Below, one piece after another: positions 35,801-44,040 of a stretch of DNA of 55,008 bases (positions are counted from its first letter, which is position 1; each line of letters starts with the position of its first letter). The notes under the pieces were generated by a model that ran no database searches, was not told where the DNA came from, and was given only the letters and a program-made list of their open reading frames with translations. Position numbers and translations under genes: made by a program. Origin of the DNA: Candidatus Peregrinibacteria bacterium. GTDB taxonomy: Bacteria > Patescibacteriota > Gracilibacteria > UM-FILTER-43-11. The stretch covers positions 21,384 through 76,391 of the forward strand of contig PMDG01000084.1 of assembly GCA_003154375.1 (NCBI GenBank), written 5' to 3'.

Positions 35801-38800
35801 TGAACAACGACACCCACAACGATTTGGCCGTGGGTACTTATTCCACCATCACGGGAGGCTATCTCGGGCGCATCTACATTTTCCTGTGGGACGCCTCCAC
35901 CCCGTGGACCACAGGCTCCGCCTGCACCACGGGATGCCTCGCGACCAACGCGGACTATATGATTTCCGGATTGTCCAATTATGCCCTTGGCCAGTCCCTC
36001 GCCATCGGGGACCTGAACAACGACGGGAAGAGCGACCTTGTTTCGGGTTGCGGAGTCTATAGCAACTCCACTGACGGCGTTTATGTCTTTTTGCAGGATT
36101 CCACCTTGTGGGGCACCAGCTCCTGCACCACGGGATGCCTTTCCACCAACGCGGACACCATTATCCGGGGCGAGGGTACAACTTTCAATTTCGGCGGAGC
36201 CCTCGCCATCGGTGATCTAAGCAACGACACCAAGGTCGACTTGGCCATTGGGGCTTCCCGCTATTCCGGTTACGCCGGCAGAGCCTATATTGTCTATTCT
36301 ATTGGCCAACGCTCATCGGTTCCGCCCACCACCACGGTGAACAATCAGGCGCCCACTTTCGCCACGGGACCCTCCGATGGGGGATCGTCTACAACCACGC
36401 CGACCACGGTCGGCAACAACGTGACCTTCACGGCCACGGCCACCGAGCCCAACCACGAGGATTGGTATTTGGCCGTTTGCAAGACGAACAGCATTACGCC
36501 GGTGAACAACGCCGCGCCCACGTGCGCGACCAACCAGACGTGGGCTGTCAGTACGGCCACGGCCTACAACGGCACCGCCACTGTCACCTATGCCACTCAA
36601 GCTGACTACACCACTGGGACCGCCTTGTTCACCAATACTTCCGCCGCGGTCTTAGGCTCCAGCACAACGTGGACCAGCGCAATGATCGGCAGGAAAATAA
36701 GGAACAACGCCAACGGCGTCTGGTACACCATCTCCGCAGTTCCGGACACGACCCACCTTATCCTCTCCGCTGTCTATGCAGGGACAACCACCACTTCGGA
36801 TCCTTACACGATCATGGAGGCCGAAAGCAACGACTGGTATGCCTTTGAGTGCGACAAGTCGTCGTCTAGCCTTTGCACTGCAGCCTCTCAGGGCACTGGG
36901 GACACAGGTTCGCCATTCGCTGTGAATCACGCGCCCACGTTTGGAACGGTCGCTGTCACCGACATCTCGGGCGGGGCGGTCGATCCTGGCGATCTGGTCA
37001 AATTTACCTTGGCCCACCCCTCGCAGATCGCCGATCAAGACGTGGATCCCAGCCAGGATACAGTCAGCATGGCCATTTGCACTTCGGCCGCTACCGACTA
37101 TGCTTGCACGGGAGGAACTGCAGTTTGTTCCGTCACAGGGGTTAATCCCGCGACCACCGATGTGGTCTGCCAAGAATCCTCGGCTGTGATCGCCCCTCCG
37201 TCCGCCACCCACGGAACTGTGAACTTTAAAGTGTTTGTGAAGGATCAGCACAATTTAGCAGGCACTGGCACCAATGCCCAGAGCTTCACCCTTCCTAACT
37301 CCGCTCCCACGCATGGCACCCCTGAGCTCGCCATCCACTCGCCCATTCTTGCCAATTCCGTGGCCTCATGGCAGTTCGAGGACGGAAACGCGGCTACCAG
37401 TTTCGATGACGAGACAACCAATGCGAACAATGGCACCTGCACCAGTTGCCCCACGTGGACTCAAACTGGATATTCGGGCGGTGCCTACACGTTTGATGGA
37501 GCCAACAACGCGATCACGGTTCCCGATTCCAGTTCACTGAGCCTCACCACTTCCGGTGCCGTTTCATTCTGGGTCAATCTAGCAGGGGCTCCCTCCACGT
37601 TTGGAAACGTTTTCGACAAAGGCAACTGGGGTGGGGGACACAATTACTATTCCTGCTATTTTTATTCCGGCACCCTTAGGTGCGACACAGCTGGTGCCAG
37701 TAGCACCGTCGGTAGCGTTTCCACTACCACGGTGTCTCAGTTCCTGAATACATGGAAATACGTGGTGTTCACTTGGGACGGATCGAAACAGTATCTTTAT
37801 GTGAATGGCACCAAGGAAGACGAAGATACCCAGACCCAAACCCCGGATACGACGGGTTACACGTTTAACATCGGGCGGGCCAGTTATGCCCCGAACGGCA
37901 TTATTGACGAGTTGAATGTTTACAATCGCACCCTTTCGGCCGCGGAAATTACGGCCCTCTACAACGCTTACACCTACACCAACACGGGTTTTGTGAATAC
38001 CGGTTTGGCGGGTAACTGGACCTTGGATGATGGCGCGTCGGCCACCTCATTTTTGGATGCGTCCGGCAACGGGAAAACCGGAACTTGCAGCGGAGGGGCC
38101 TGCCCCACATGGGTAAGCGCCGCGATGAACGGAGGCGGATATAGTTTTAACGGAGTCTCAAACCACATCACGCTCCCGCAGGTCTTTTCACATCCTACGG
38201 AGATGACCTGGTCTATCCTATTCAAGTCGAATGTATCCAATGCCGCCGAGCAAAGGATATTGGTCTACAATAACGATGGCGTTTTCTTCCGCATCAATGT
38301 GAACGCGGGTACCCCGAACCTGATCACCGCGTATGCTCATGGAACTAGCGGTGGCGAATATTCCTCATCGACCACCGCGTACGATGTGACCCAATGGCAT
38401 GTCATCACCGCCACCGCCAAGGAAAACGACTACCTGAAACTGTACGTGGATGGTCAGGCAATTGGTTCACCAGTCGCCATCGGAGGTTTCCGGGATCTTG
38501 GAGGTGAATACGCTCGATATATCGGTTCCGCGAGAGATAGTACTTTGTGGGCCAATGGCATTATCGATGATGTCCGAATCTACAACCGCGCCCTGACGGC
38601 CGCCGAAGTCCTGCAACAATCCAACGCGTATCAGAATTTTGGGTTCAAAACCACCAATATGGACCTTTCGGCCCATCCAGTCACGGTGGCCGACCATGAC
38701 AACGATGCCACGACTACGATTTACAACTGGAAGAAGAACGGGGCCTCAATTGCAGCCATCAACATGCCGTTTGACAGCAACATCACCTCCACGACCTCCG

Positions 38801-41800
38801 ATGCTGTCCTAGACTATTCCGGCAACTCGAACAACGGCACCTTGGGCGGAGGGACCGCGACCTATATGCCAACGTGGACGAGTGGGGGAATCAAGGGGGG
38901 TGCCTATAGTTTTGACGGCACGTACGACTATATTCAGCTCAATGACACCTCATCGCTGAAGCCCAATTATGTAACTGTTGAGGCTTGGGTAAAACGAACA
39001 GGTTCGATGCCCAGCGGTGGTGGTATGATTTTTGATCATTTGTCAGGAACTCCTTATTACGGTTATGACTTTTACGTTGATTCGAACAACAAGGTGGAAA
39101 GCGACTTAAAGGCAAATACGTTGATTGGCAACAACCCAGGCAGCACAGCGCTCCAGCTAAGCACTTGGTACCATGTGGCAATGACTTATGATGGAGCTAA
39201 TGTGAAACTGTACGTGAACGGTTCGCAGGAAAGTTCTACGACTGATACTGGCGTTATCGATTACACAGCCTCAACTAGCCCCACGATAGGGAAAAGAGCG
39301 GGTTACGCTCAGAATTATTTCCCCGGCTACATCGACGAGGTCCGCGTGTATAACCGCGCCCTTTCCGCCGCCCAGATCGCCCAGGACTACAACAACGGCA
39401 AGCCGCTTTACAACACCGTCGCCCATCAGGAGCTTTCCTTGGCAGACACCAGCTGGACGGCCGACGTGACGATCAACGATGCTCAGACCCATACCCCGGA
39501 TTCCATCACCAAAACCACCAACGCCATCGACCCGAGCAACTCGGCGCCGGACCAAAATATTCCATCGACCCGCGCCCATGCGCTGGTTGATGCGAATTCC
39601 GTGGGCTACTGGCAATTCGAGGATGGAAACAGCGCCACCAGCTTCAAGGACCAATCCGCTAGCGCTCTCACGGGATCTTGCGCGGGTGGCAATTGTCCGA
39701 CCTTTACTCCTGAAGGCGCTGCAGGCGGCGGGTTTAGTTTCGACGGAACAAATGACAATGTAACATTCGGTGATTCGTTGGATAACGTTTTTGCCGGTCC
39801 AAACAAAAAATTCACCCTTTCAGCGTTCATTAAACAGAGTTTTACGGATGGCAATTCAAGAATTATCATAGGCAAACGGGCTGATGCGAATTTTTCGGAG
39901 AATCAGCGCGAGTTTCATAACGCCGTGGATACCGGGAAAGTCTATTTCACTTATTATGGCGATTTGGACGGCTATTTCTATCGTTCTATCCGCGCTGATA
40001 CCACCTCCATTTTGCCAAACACCTGGTATCAGGTGACGACGGTTTACGATGGGTCCCAAAGCCCCGACAACCGTGTTTCCATCTATATCAATGGCGTGGC
40101 CCAAAGTCTGACGGTTGCCTACTCGAGCGGCACCCCAAGCTCAATTCCTGATGGAACCGCCCCGCTCGCCGTGGGTGCGGAAGTTAATTCGGCAGGTTCT
40201 GTATCGGCAGATAATTTCAACGGCACCATCGACGAGCCTCATATCTACAACCGCGCCCTTTCCGCCACGGAAATTCAAAATCTCTACAACAGCACCTCCT
40301 ACGTCTACGACAATTACGACCTGGGTGCCTCCACACGAAGCCTGAGCGACAATGATGGGGATGCGCTCGCCTGCACCGTGGACTGGAGGAAGAACAGCAC
40401 GTCGCTGGCCTTGCTCAACATGTCGTTCAACAAAGATGCGACCACGCCCTCAGTGGCGGTGCCGGATTACAGCTCCTACGCTAACAACGGCACGCTAGGT
40501 GGTGGGAATGCGAACTTCGCGCCCTCGTGGACGGATGCCGCTACCTGTGGCAATAATTCAGGCGGGTGTTACAGCTTTGACGGAACGAATGACTACATCG
40601 CTTTGCAGAATCCTATTCCTGGAATCCAGGGTTCGGATTACACAATCAGCGCATGGATCAAACACCCCAATGCCATCGGTGGAAGCAGGCGTAATATTTT
40701 TGACCAAGACTATGACGGCTCTCATCAGATCCTGTTGCAATTGACTGAGACTTCCTGTTACGCAAGATTCGATACTTATGAGAGCGGGTATGGCAGTGTC
40801 GTCGGCAATTCCAGCTTATGCGATTCGAATTGGCACCATCTTGTCGCGGTCAAATCCGGGACTAGCGGCTCTCTTTATGTCGATGGGTCTTTGCAAGGTT
40901 CGGGTACAGTGAGAAATGTCACTTCGACAGACCATGCCAACATTGGAGCACAAGTTTATCCCGGAACCTCCACCTATTTTTTTGATGGATATATCGATGA
41001 AGTCCAAATTTTCGGCAAAGCCCTCTCTGCTACCCAGATTTCCACCCTGTACAATGCTGGTAAACCGAATGCCCAGAACTTGAGCAACGCTGATACCGCT
41101 GTTGCCGACCTATGGTCCGCCAACATGACCTGTGCAGACGCCAGTGGATTACAGGGAACCCCACTCACCTCGAACTCGGTCGAGATCCTCGGTTTTAGCA
41201 CCGATGTGTCGGACGGCGGATCTTCTACCACCGTTCCCACCACCGCTGGCAACAATGTGACCTTTACGGGCACCTATAATACGGTCTCGGGTCGAGATTG
41301 GTATCTAGCGGTATGCAAGACCCCCTACGTACTCGCCGGGAATAATACGGTTCCCCAGTGTTGCTCCGATGCAACCCTTTCCACTTGCGACAGCAACTTC
41401 CCGACTACCCACGCCTACACATGGACTGTGAGCAACCCTGCCAGTGATCAGGCTCAGGCGAGCGTGAATTACACCACTTCTTCCGGCGACGTGACCACCA
41501 ACGCCTGGTACGCCTTTGGTTGCGACAAGATCGCCTCTGTGGCCTCCTGTTCGCCGGCTAGCCAGGGCTCTGGCAACTCTGGTTCGCCGTTCGTGGTGAA
41601 CCACGCACCCGCCTTGGGCACCGTGAATATCGGACCTACGTGCGGTTCAACCGCGAGCATTGACCCGGGTAACACGAGGAGCGCAAAGGTGATCACACCC
41701 ATCGGTAGTGGCGCGGATGTCGCCCGTTCCGTCGCGATTCAATCCGACGGAAAGGTCGTATTGGCCGGGGCCAGCAATAACGGAAGCAACGACGATTTCG

Positions 41801-43836
41801 CCCTCACGCGCTACAATGCCGACGGCACCTTGGACACCACCTTCAACACGGCAGGCAAAGTGACCACGGCCATCGGCACTAGCGACGATTACGGCACAAC
41901 TGTCGCGATCCAGTCCGACGGGAAGATCGTGGCGGCGGGCCGTGCCTTCATATCGTCCAGCAACGATTTTGCCTTGGCTCGGTACAACATGGACGGTTCA
42001 CTGGATACCTCGTTTGGCACTGGCGGGAAGGTGACCATGGATTTTGGAACCACCACCGAAGCGATTTCGGCTCTTGCGATCCAATCCGACGGGAAGATCG
42101 TGGCAGGGGGTTACACCAACTATGGAGGACGATACGTTTTCGCCCTGGCCCGCTATTGCACCGATGGTAATCTGGACGATGGCACTCACTGTGGCACCCC
42201 CGCTTTTGGAACGGGTGGCAAGGTGACCACGGCCATCGGTAGTGTTGAAGATTATATCCAAGACATTGCCATCCAAACCGACGGAAAAATCGTGGCTGGC
42301 GGGTACTCCAACATTGGAGGCAACGCCGACTTCGCCCTGGCTCGCTACACCACCGCAGGGGCGCTGGACACCACCTTCAACACGACCGGCATGGTGACCA
42401 CGGCCATCGGTACTGGCGACGATTACGGCGTTTCCGTTGCGGTCCAGACCGATGGAAAGATCGTTTTAACAGGAGGAACAAACAACGGGGGCAATTGGGA
42501 TTTCGCCCTGGCCCGCTACACCACCGCAGGGGTCCTGGACACCACCTTCAACACGACCGGCAAGGTGACCACGGCCATTGGGAGCGGGAATGATTATATT
42601 TATGGTGTCGCTCTCCAAACTGACGGGAAGATCGTGGCGGGGGGTTATAGCAATAACGGTTCGAATAATGATTTTGCCCTTGTCCGTTACACAACCGCCG
42701 GCGCTGTGGACGACCTCTCGGGCTATGCCTGCGTGCAGGCGGGCGTCACGGATTCCGACTCCTCGAACACGGTGGATGTGTATGCTTGCGACGCGAGTAC
42801 CACGGGTTTCAACTACGGCGCCCGCACTTGCACGAATGGAACGCTCCTCTGTTCCATCACAGGCGCAAAGAACGGCGACAACGCCCAGTGCGTGATGAAC
42901 GGCAAGGTGTCGATTCCCACTTCCCATGGCTCCAAGACCGCCTATGTGTACACGGTCGACGGCTTTGGAATACAGGGGACGGGAACCTCTGCTCAGAGTT
43001 ACTCTGTCACTGATATAGCGCCTACGGTCGGGACCTACACTGTTAGCGACATCGATCTTTTGGCTGGCACATCCGCACCTGTTTCGTTCACGGTCACCAT
43101 TACCGACAACAACGGCGGAGGCGACCTGGTTTCCACCACTGGTGTTCTTTATAACTCTACTGGCCACAGCCTTTCCGGAGGCACGTGCAACGGCGGAACT
43201 CAGAACGACAACTGGTGTTATCCGGGCCTGAGCTGTTCCGGCGACACGCCCACCGACCAAAATCGTGTGTTCACTTGCAATTGGACGGGCGCGAACGGCA
43301 TTTGGTTCAATGCCGATGCCTCCTCGGCCTGGAAGATGCATGCGAACCCCGCGGACGGGCAGGGCGCCGTAACGACTGGGGCTGATTCGAATTCCATTAC
43401 CGTGAGCACGCTATCTGCGATCAATGTGGTGGAATCCAGCATCGATTACAGCTCTCTTGTGGTGGGAGGAACTTCCGCCGCAAAGACGACAACCCTGCAG
43501 AATGCGGGCAACATCGTGGTTGACACCCTGATCCACGGTGCCAACATGACTTCGGGAGGAAATACGCTTGGAAGGGCCCAACAACATTGGGCTACCAGCT
43601 CCGGGTTCACCTGGGGCACTGGCGACCATGCCTTGCAGGCCAGCGACCCGACCCCCCCGGCAAACGCCGATGCCGGTTGCGCGAACCGCTCGATCGCCGT
43701 GGCCACAGATCACAACACCATGACTTCCTCGCCGATTTATTGGAAGCTCCAGGTCCCCGCCTTAACGCCCACTGGAACCTATAACGGAAGCGACACCTTC
43801 TCTTCCACGGCGAACGACTGCACGGGAACGGATTAA
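32887..43836 (+). CDS. Giant 3649-residue secreted protein with FG-GAP, five LamG and delta-60 modules
   Basis: Starts at TTG: only this start keeps the signal peptide (VKLRHLRSLLLILPFLALA), since the next in-frame ATG is beyond it. The shared YQSGGG...GTIEGWYVEPPDF domain (about 132-255) is followed by 13 FG-GAP repeats (275-1138) with IGDLNNDG or NNDT loops. A CKTN/WYAF Cys-rich module with the fourth TTGTALF insert spans 1152-1348. Five concanavalin A/LamG-like domains lie at about 1488-2728 (YSFDGTYDYIQL, WYHVAMTYDG, LYVNGSQE, GYIDEVRVYNRALS patterns). Another Cys module (2768-2908) precedes six delta-60 repeats (2932-3277) inside a PGN-type module, and the shared C-terminal domain (3507-3649). 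LamG folds often bind glycans or proteins, so a ligand-binding adhesin is likely. No anchor or sorting motif is seen. Confidence 0.85.
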   Translation: MNVKLRHLRSLLLILPFLALATLPFALVHGKSQPLTIQGEGGTVFSFPGGAGEPVSFTLPTQSGKSVDVSRIEPKTFLSWLHADPEPRSVTVASVDPLVQKLMPNFESGVSYLGSRTSDWYLNKTGKPELKHYRVYQSGGGHEEETYEFKNAVLHTTSTGTIEGWYVEPPDFSKDAKAKDAPKDLLSRAQWTLFSDHIFDLHLHGGPNPDFTIPKPIAYDGKLNPLTIRVRIEGDLHNNLVLSLDTPSYPAILDPSLIPAQAIDILISAGATSVTDFGYTLTIGDLNNDGKGDLAATVDNFNSNTGRVYLFYQDSSLWGTVPCVSNCQASGADRIIDGEASNDYFGSSLAIGDLNNDGKNDLVVGAYGNSTISSFRGRAYIFMQDGTWGNTPCTTGCLAANADYIITGENTSNYFGSSLAIGDMNSDGKNDLVVGAYQYGGGGGRVYLFLQDSTLWGTSSCTTGCYANTADYIISGGIYFGQSLAIGDLSGDGKNDLAVGSQAYSTNTGTVAIFIQDSTLWGSISCTTTCSYINADYIITGEASNNYFGRSLAIGDLNTDGKGDLVVGADGYSSSAGRVYIFLQDSTLWGSVGCTTGCLAANADTIITGQSNSNFGRTLAIGDLDNDTYHYNDLAVGGYDAYGGYGRVYILLWDASTPWTTGSACTTGCLAANADYIITGQGGSSYFFGYSLAIGDLNNDGHNDLAVSSMGVSSTSRVYLFLWDASTPWTTGSACTTGCLAANSDYLIAGQATNSQFGYSLAIGDLNNDGKKDLAVSANGYSSNTGRVYLFLQDSTLWGTSSCSTNCNADNADYIITGESNSKFGWSLAIGDLNNDTHNDLVVTGIFASSNAGRAYIFLWDALYPWTNQSSVCTTDCSAANADYTITGEANSSFGTAVAIGDLDTDGKNDLAISANYGNFGRVYLLLWDASTPWTTGSACTTGCLAANADYIITGQSSITSDFGQSVAIGDLNNDTHNDLAVGTYSTITGGYLGRIYIFLWDASTPWTTGSACTTGCLATNADYMISGLSNYALGQSLAIGDLNNDGKSDLVSGCGVYSNSTDGVYVFLQDSTLWGTSSCTTGCLSTNADTIIRGEGTTFNFGGALAIGDLSNDTKVDLAIGASRYSGYAGRAYIVYSIGQRSSVPPTTTVNNQAPTFATGPSDGGSSTTTPTTVGNNVTFTATATEPNHEDWYLAVCKTNSITPVNNAAPTCATNQTWAVSTATAYNGTATVTYATQADYTTGTALFTNTSAAVLGSSTTWTSAMIGRKIRNNANGVWYTISAVPDTTHLILSAVYAGTTTTSDPYTIMEAESNDWYAFECDKSSSSLCTAASQGTGDTGSPFAVNHAPTFGTVAVTDISGGAVDPGDLVKFTLAHPSQIADQDVDPSQDTVSMAICTSAATDYACTGGTAVCSVTGVNPATTDVVCQESSAVIAPPSATHGTVNFKVFVKDQHNLAGTGTNAQSFTLPNSAPTHGTPELAIHSPILANSVASWQFEDGNAATSFDDETTNANNGTCTSCPTWTQTGYSGGAYTFDGANNAITVPDSSSLSLTTSGAVSFWVNLAGAPSTFGNVFDKGNWGGGHNYYSCYFYSGTLRCDTAGASSTVGSVSTTTVSQFLNTWKYVVFTWDGSKQYLYVNGTKEDEDTQTQTPDTTGYTFNIGRASYAPNGIIDELNVYNRTLSAAEITALYNAYTYTNTGFVNTGLAGNWTLDDGASATSFLDASGNGKTGTCSGGACPTWVSAAMNGGGYSFNGVSNHITLPQVFSHPTEMTWSILFKSNVSNAAEQRILVYNNDGVFFRINVNAGTPNLITAYAHGTSGGEYSSSTTAYDVTQWHVITATAKENDYLKLYVDGQAIGSPVAIGGFRDLGGEYARYIGSARDSTLWANGIIDDVRIYNRALTAAEVLQQSNAYQNFGFKTTNMDLSAHPVTVADHDNDATTTIYNWKKNGASIAAINMPFDSNITSTTSDAVLDYSGNSNNGTLGGGTATYMPTWTSGGIKGGAYSFDGTYDYIQLNDTSSLKPNYVTVEAWVKRTGSMPSGGGMIFDHLSGTPYYGYDFYVDSNNKVESDLKANTLIGNNPGSTALQLSTWYHVAMTYDGANVKLYVNGSQESSTTDTGVIDYTASTSPTIGKRAGYAQNYFPGYIDEVRVYNRALSAAQIAQDYNNGKPLYNTVAHQELSLADTSWTADVTINDAQTHTPDSITKTTNAIDPSNSAPDQNIPSTRAHALVDANSVGYWQFEDGNSATSFKDQSASALTGSCAGGNCPTFTPEGAAGGGFSFDGTNDNVTFGDSLDNVFAGPNKKFTLSAFIKQSFTDGNSRIIIGKRADANFSENQREFHNAVDTGKVYFTYYGDLDGYFYRSIRADTTSILPNTWYQVTTVYDGSQSPDNRVSIYINGVAQSLTVAYSSGTPSSIPDGTAPLAVGAEVNSAGSVSADNFNGTIDEPHIYNRALSATEIQNLYNSTSYVYDNYDLGASTRSLSDNDGDALACTVDWRKNSTSLALLNMSFNKDATTPSVAVPDYSSYANNGTLGGGNANFAPSWTDAATCGNNSGGCYSFDGTNDYIALQNPIPGIQGSDYTISAWIKHPNAIGGSRRNIFDQDYDGSHQILLQLTETSCYARFDTYESGYGSVVGNSSLCDSNWHHLVAVKSGTSGSLYVDGSLQGSGTVRNVTSTDHANIGAQVYPGTSTYFFDGYIDEVQIFGKALSATQISTLYNAGKPNAQNLSNADTAVADLWSANMTCADASGLQGTPLTSNSVEILGFSTDVSDGGSSTTVPTTAGNNVTFTGTYNTVSGRDWYLAVCKTPYVLAGNNTVPQCCSDATLSTCDSNFPTTHAYTWTVSNPASDQAQASVNYTTSSGDVTTNAWYAFGCDKIASVASCSPASQGSGNSGSPFVVNHAPALGTVNIGPTCGSTASIDPGNTRSAKVITPIGSGADVARSVAIQSDGKVVLAGASNNGSNDDFALTRYNADGTLDTTFNTAGKVTTAIGTSDDYGTTVAIQSDGKIVAAGRAFISSSNDFALARYNMDGSLDTSFGTGGKVTMDFGTTTEAISALAIQSDGKIVAGGYTNYGGRYVFALARYCTDGNLDDGTHCGTPAFGTGGKVTTAIGSVEDYIQDIAIQTDGKIVAGGYSNIGGNADFALARYTTAGALDTTFNTTGMVTTAIGTGDDYGVSVAVQTDGKIVLTGGTNNGGNWDFALARYTTAGVLDTTFNTTGKVTTAIGSGNDYIYGVALQTDGKIVAGGYSNNGSNNDFALVRYTTAGAVDDLSGYACVQAGVTDSDSSNTVDVYACDASTTGFNYGARTCTNGTLLCSITGAKNGDNAQCVMNGKVSIPTSHGSKTAYVYTVDGFGIQGTGTSAQSYSVTDIAPTVGTYTVSDIDLLAGTSAPVSFTVTITDNNGGGDLVSTTGVLYNSTGHSLSGGTCNGGTQNDNWCYPGLSCSGDTPTDQNRVFTCNWTGANGIWFNADASSAWKMHANPADGQGAVTTGADSNSITVSTLSAINVVESSIDYSSLVVGGTSAAKTTTLQNAGNIVVDTLIHGANMTSGGNTLGRAQQHWATSSGFTWGTGDHALQASDPTPPANADAGCANRSIAVATDHNTMTSSPIYWKLQVPALTPTGTYNGSDTFSSTANDCTGTD
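34843..35968 (+). repeat. Four nearly identical ~82-bp segments between FG-GAP blades
   Basis: Copies start near 34843, 35053, 35668 and 35887. They encode WDASTPWTTGSACTTGCLAA followed by N(A/S)DY(I/L)I. Differences are mostly single third-position changes. Adjacent blades are more diverged, so the segments look homogenised. Confidence 0.8.
36604..36820 (+). other. Inserted TTGTALF module, copy 4
   Basis: Encodes DYTTGTALFTNTSAAVLGSS...TWTSAMIGRKIRNNANGVWYTI...SDPYTIMEAE just before SNDWYAFECDK. Host module and insertion point are the same as copy 3 in the neighbouring giant gene. Confidence 0.75.
41680..42715 (+). other. Delta-60 repeat set in the 3649-residue gene
   Basis: Six repeats (DGKVVLAGASNN, DGKIVAAGRAFI, DGKIVAGGYTNY, DGKIVAGGYSNI, DGKIVLTGGTNN, DGKIVAGGYSNN), each ending in RY...G.LD..F and T.GKVTTAIG. 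They split a module that is continuous in the 851-residue protein: TASIDPGN lies before and YACVQAGVTDSDSSNTVDVY after the set. Confidence 0.7.
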
Positions 43837-43841
43837 ACTCC

Positions 43842-43861
43842 AAAAAACCGCTTCGGTTTTT
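43842..43861 (+). terminator. Rho-independent terminator
   Basis: AAAAACCG (43843-43850), loop CTT, CGGTTTTT (43854-43861). It starts 6 bp after the TAA of the 3649-residue gene. Confidence 0.85.
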
Positions 43862-44028
43862 CGGCCTTTTCCCGCTCAAGGTCTCGCCCTCGATCGCTCG
43901 CTTGGCTTCGCCCCGTTCACCCTCGGGGCCCGTCGGAGACTACCCAAGGTTGCGTGCGGGGCTACGCTCGCTCGTAATCTCGGGCTCGCTTTGTCCGTGG
44001 GTCGTTTTTTGCAACCTGACGCTTGTTG
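43862..44028. other. GC-rich spacer with recurring CGCTCG words
   Basis: About 165 bp, GC-rich, with repeated GCTCGCT / CGCTCG words (CGATCGCTCGCTTGGCTTCG, GGGGCTACGCTCGCTCG). Frames open through it on both strands give no recognisable protein. It could be a structured RNA or decayed repeat; I could not assign it. Confidence 0.35.
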
Positions 44029-44034
44029 TATACT
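44029..44034 (+). promoter_or_regulatory. Candidate -10 element immediately upstream of the glycosyltransferase
   Basis: TATACT at 44029-44034 lies seven bases before the preferred ATG at 44041, which would place the transcription start at or next to the start codon (leaderless). TTGCAA at 44009-44014 is only 14 bp away, so the -35 is weak. Confidence 0.35.
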
Positions 44035-44040
44035 GGGGAC

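Noticed and set aside
34843-35968. CRISPR array or tandem non-coding repeat
   Set aside because: The repeats are in frame, encode FG-GAP inter-blade segments, and spacing is uneven.
1139-43836. Sortase-anchored surface proteins
   Set aside because: No LPXTG-like motif, C-terminal membrane helix or basic tail in any of the four large proteins, and no sortase gene in the window.
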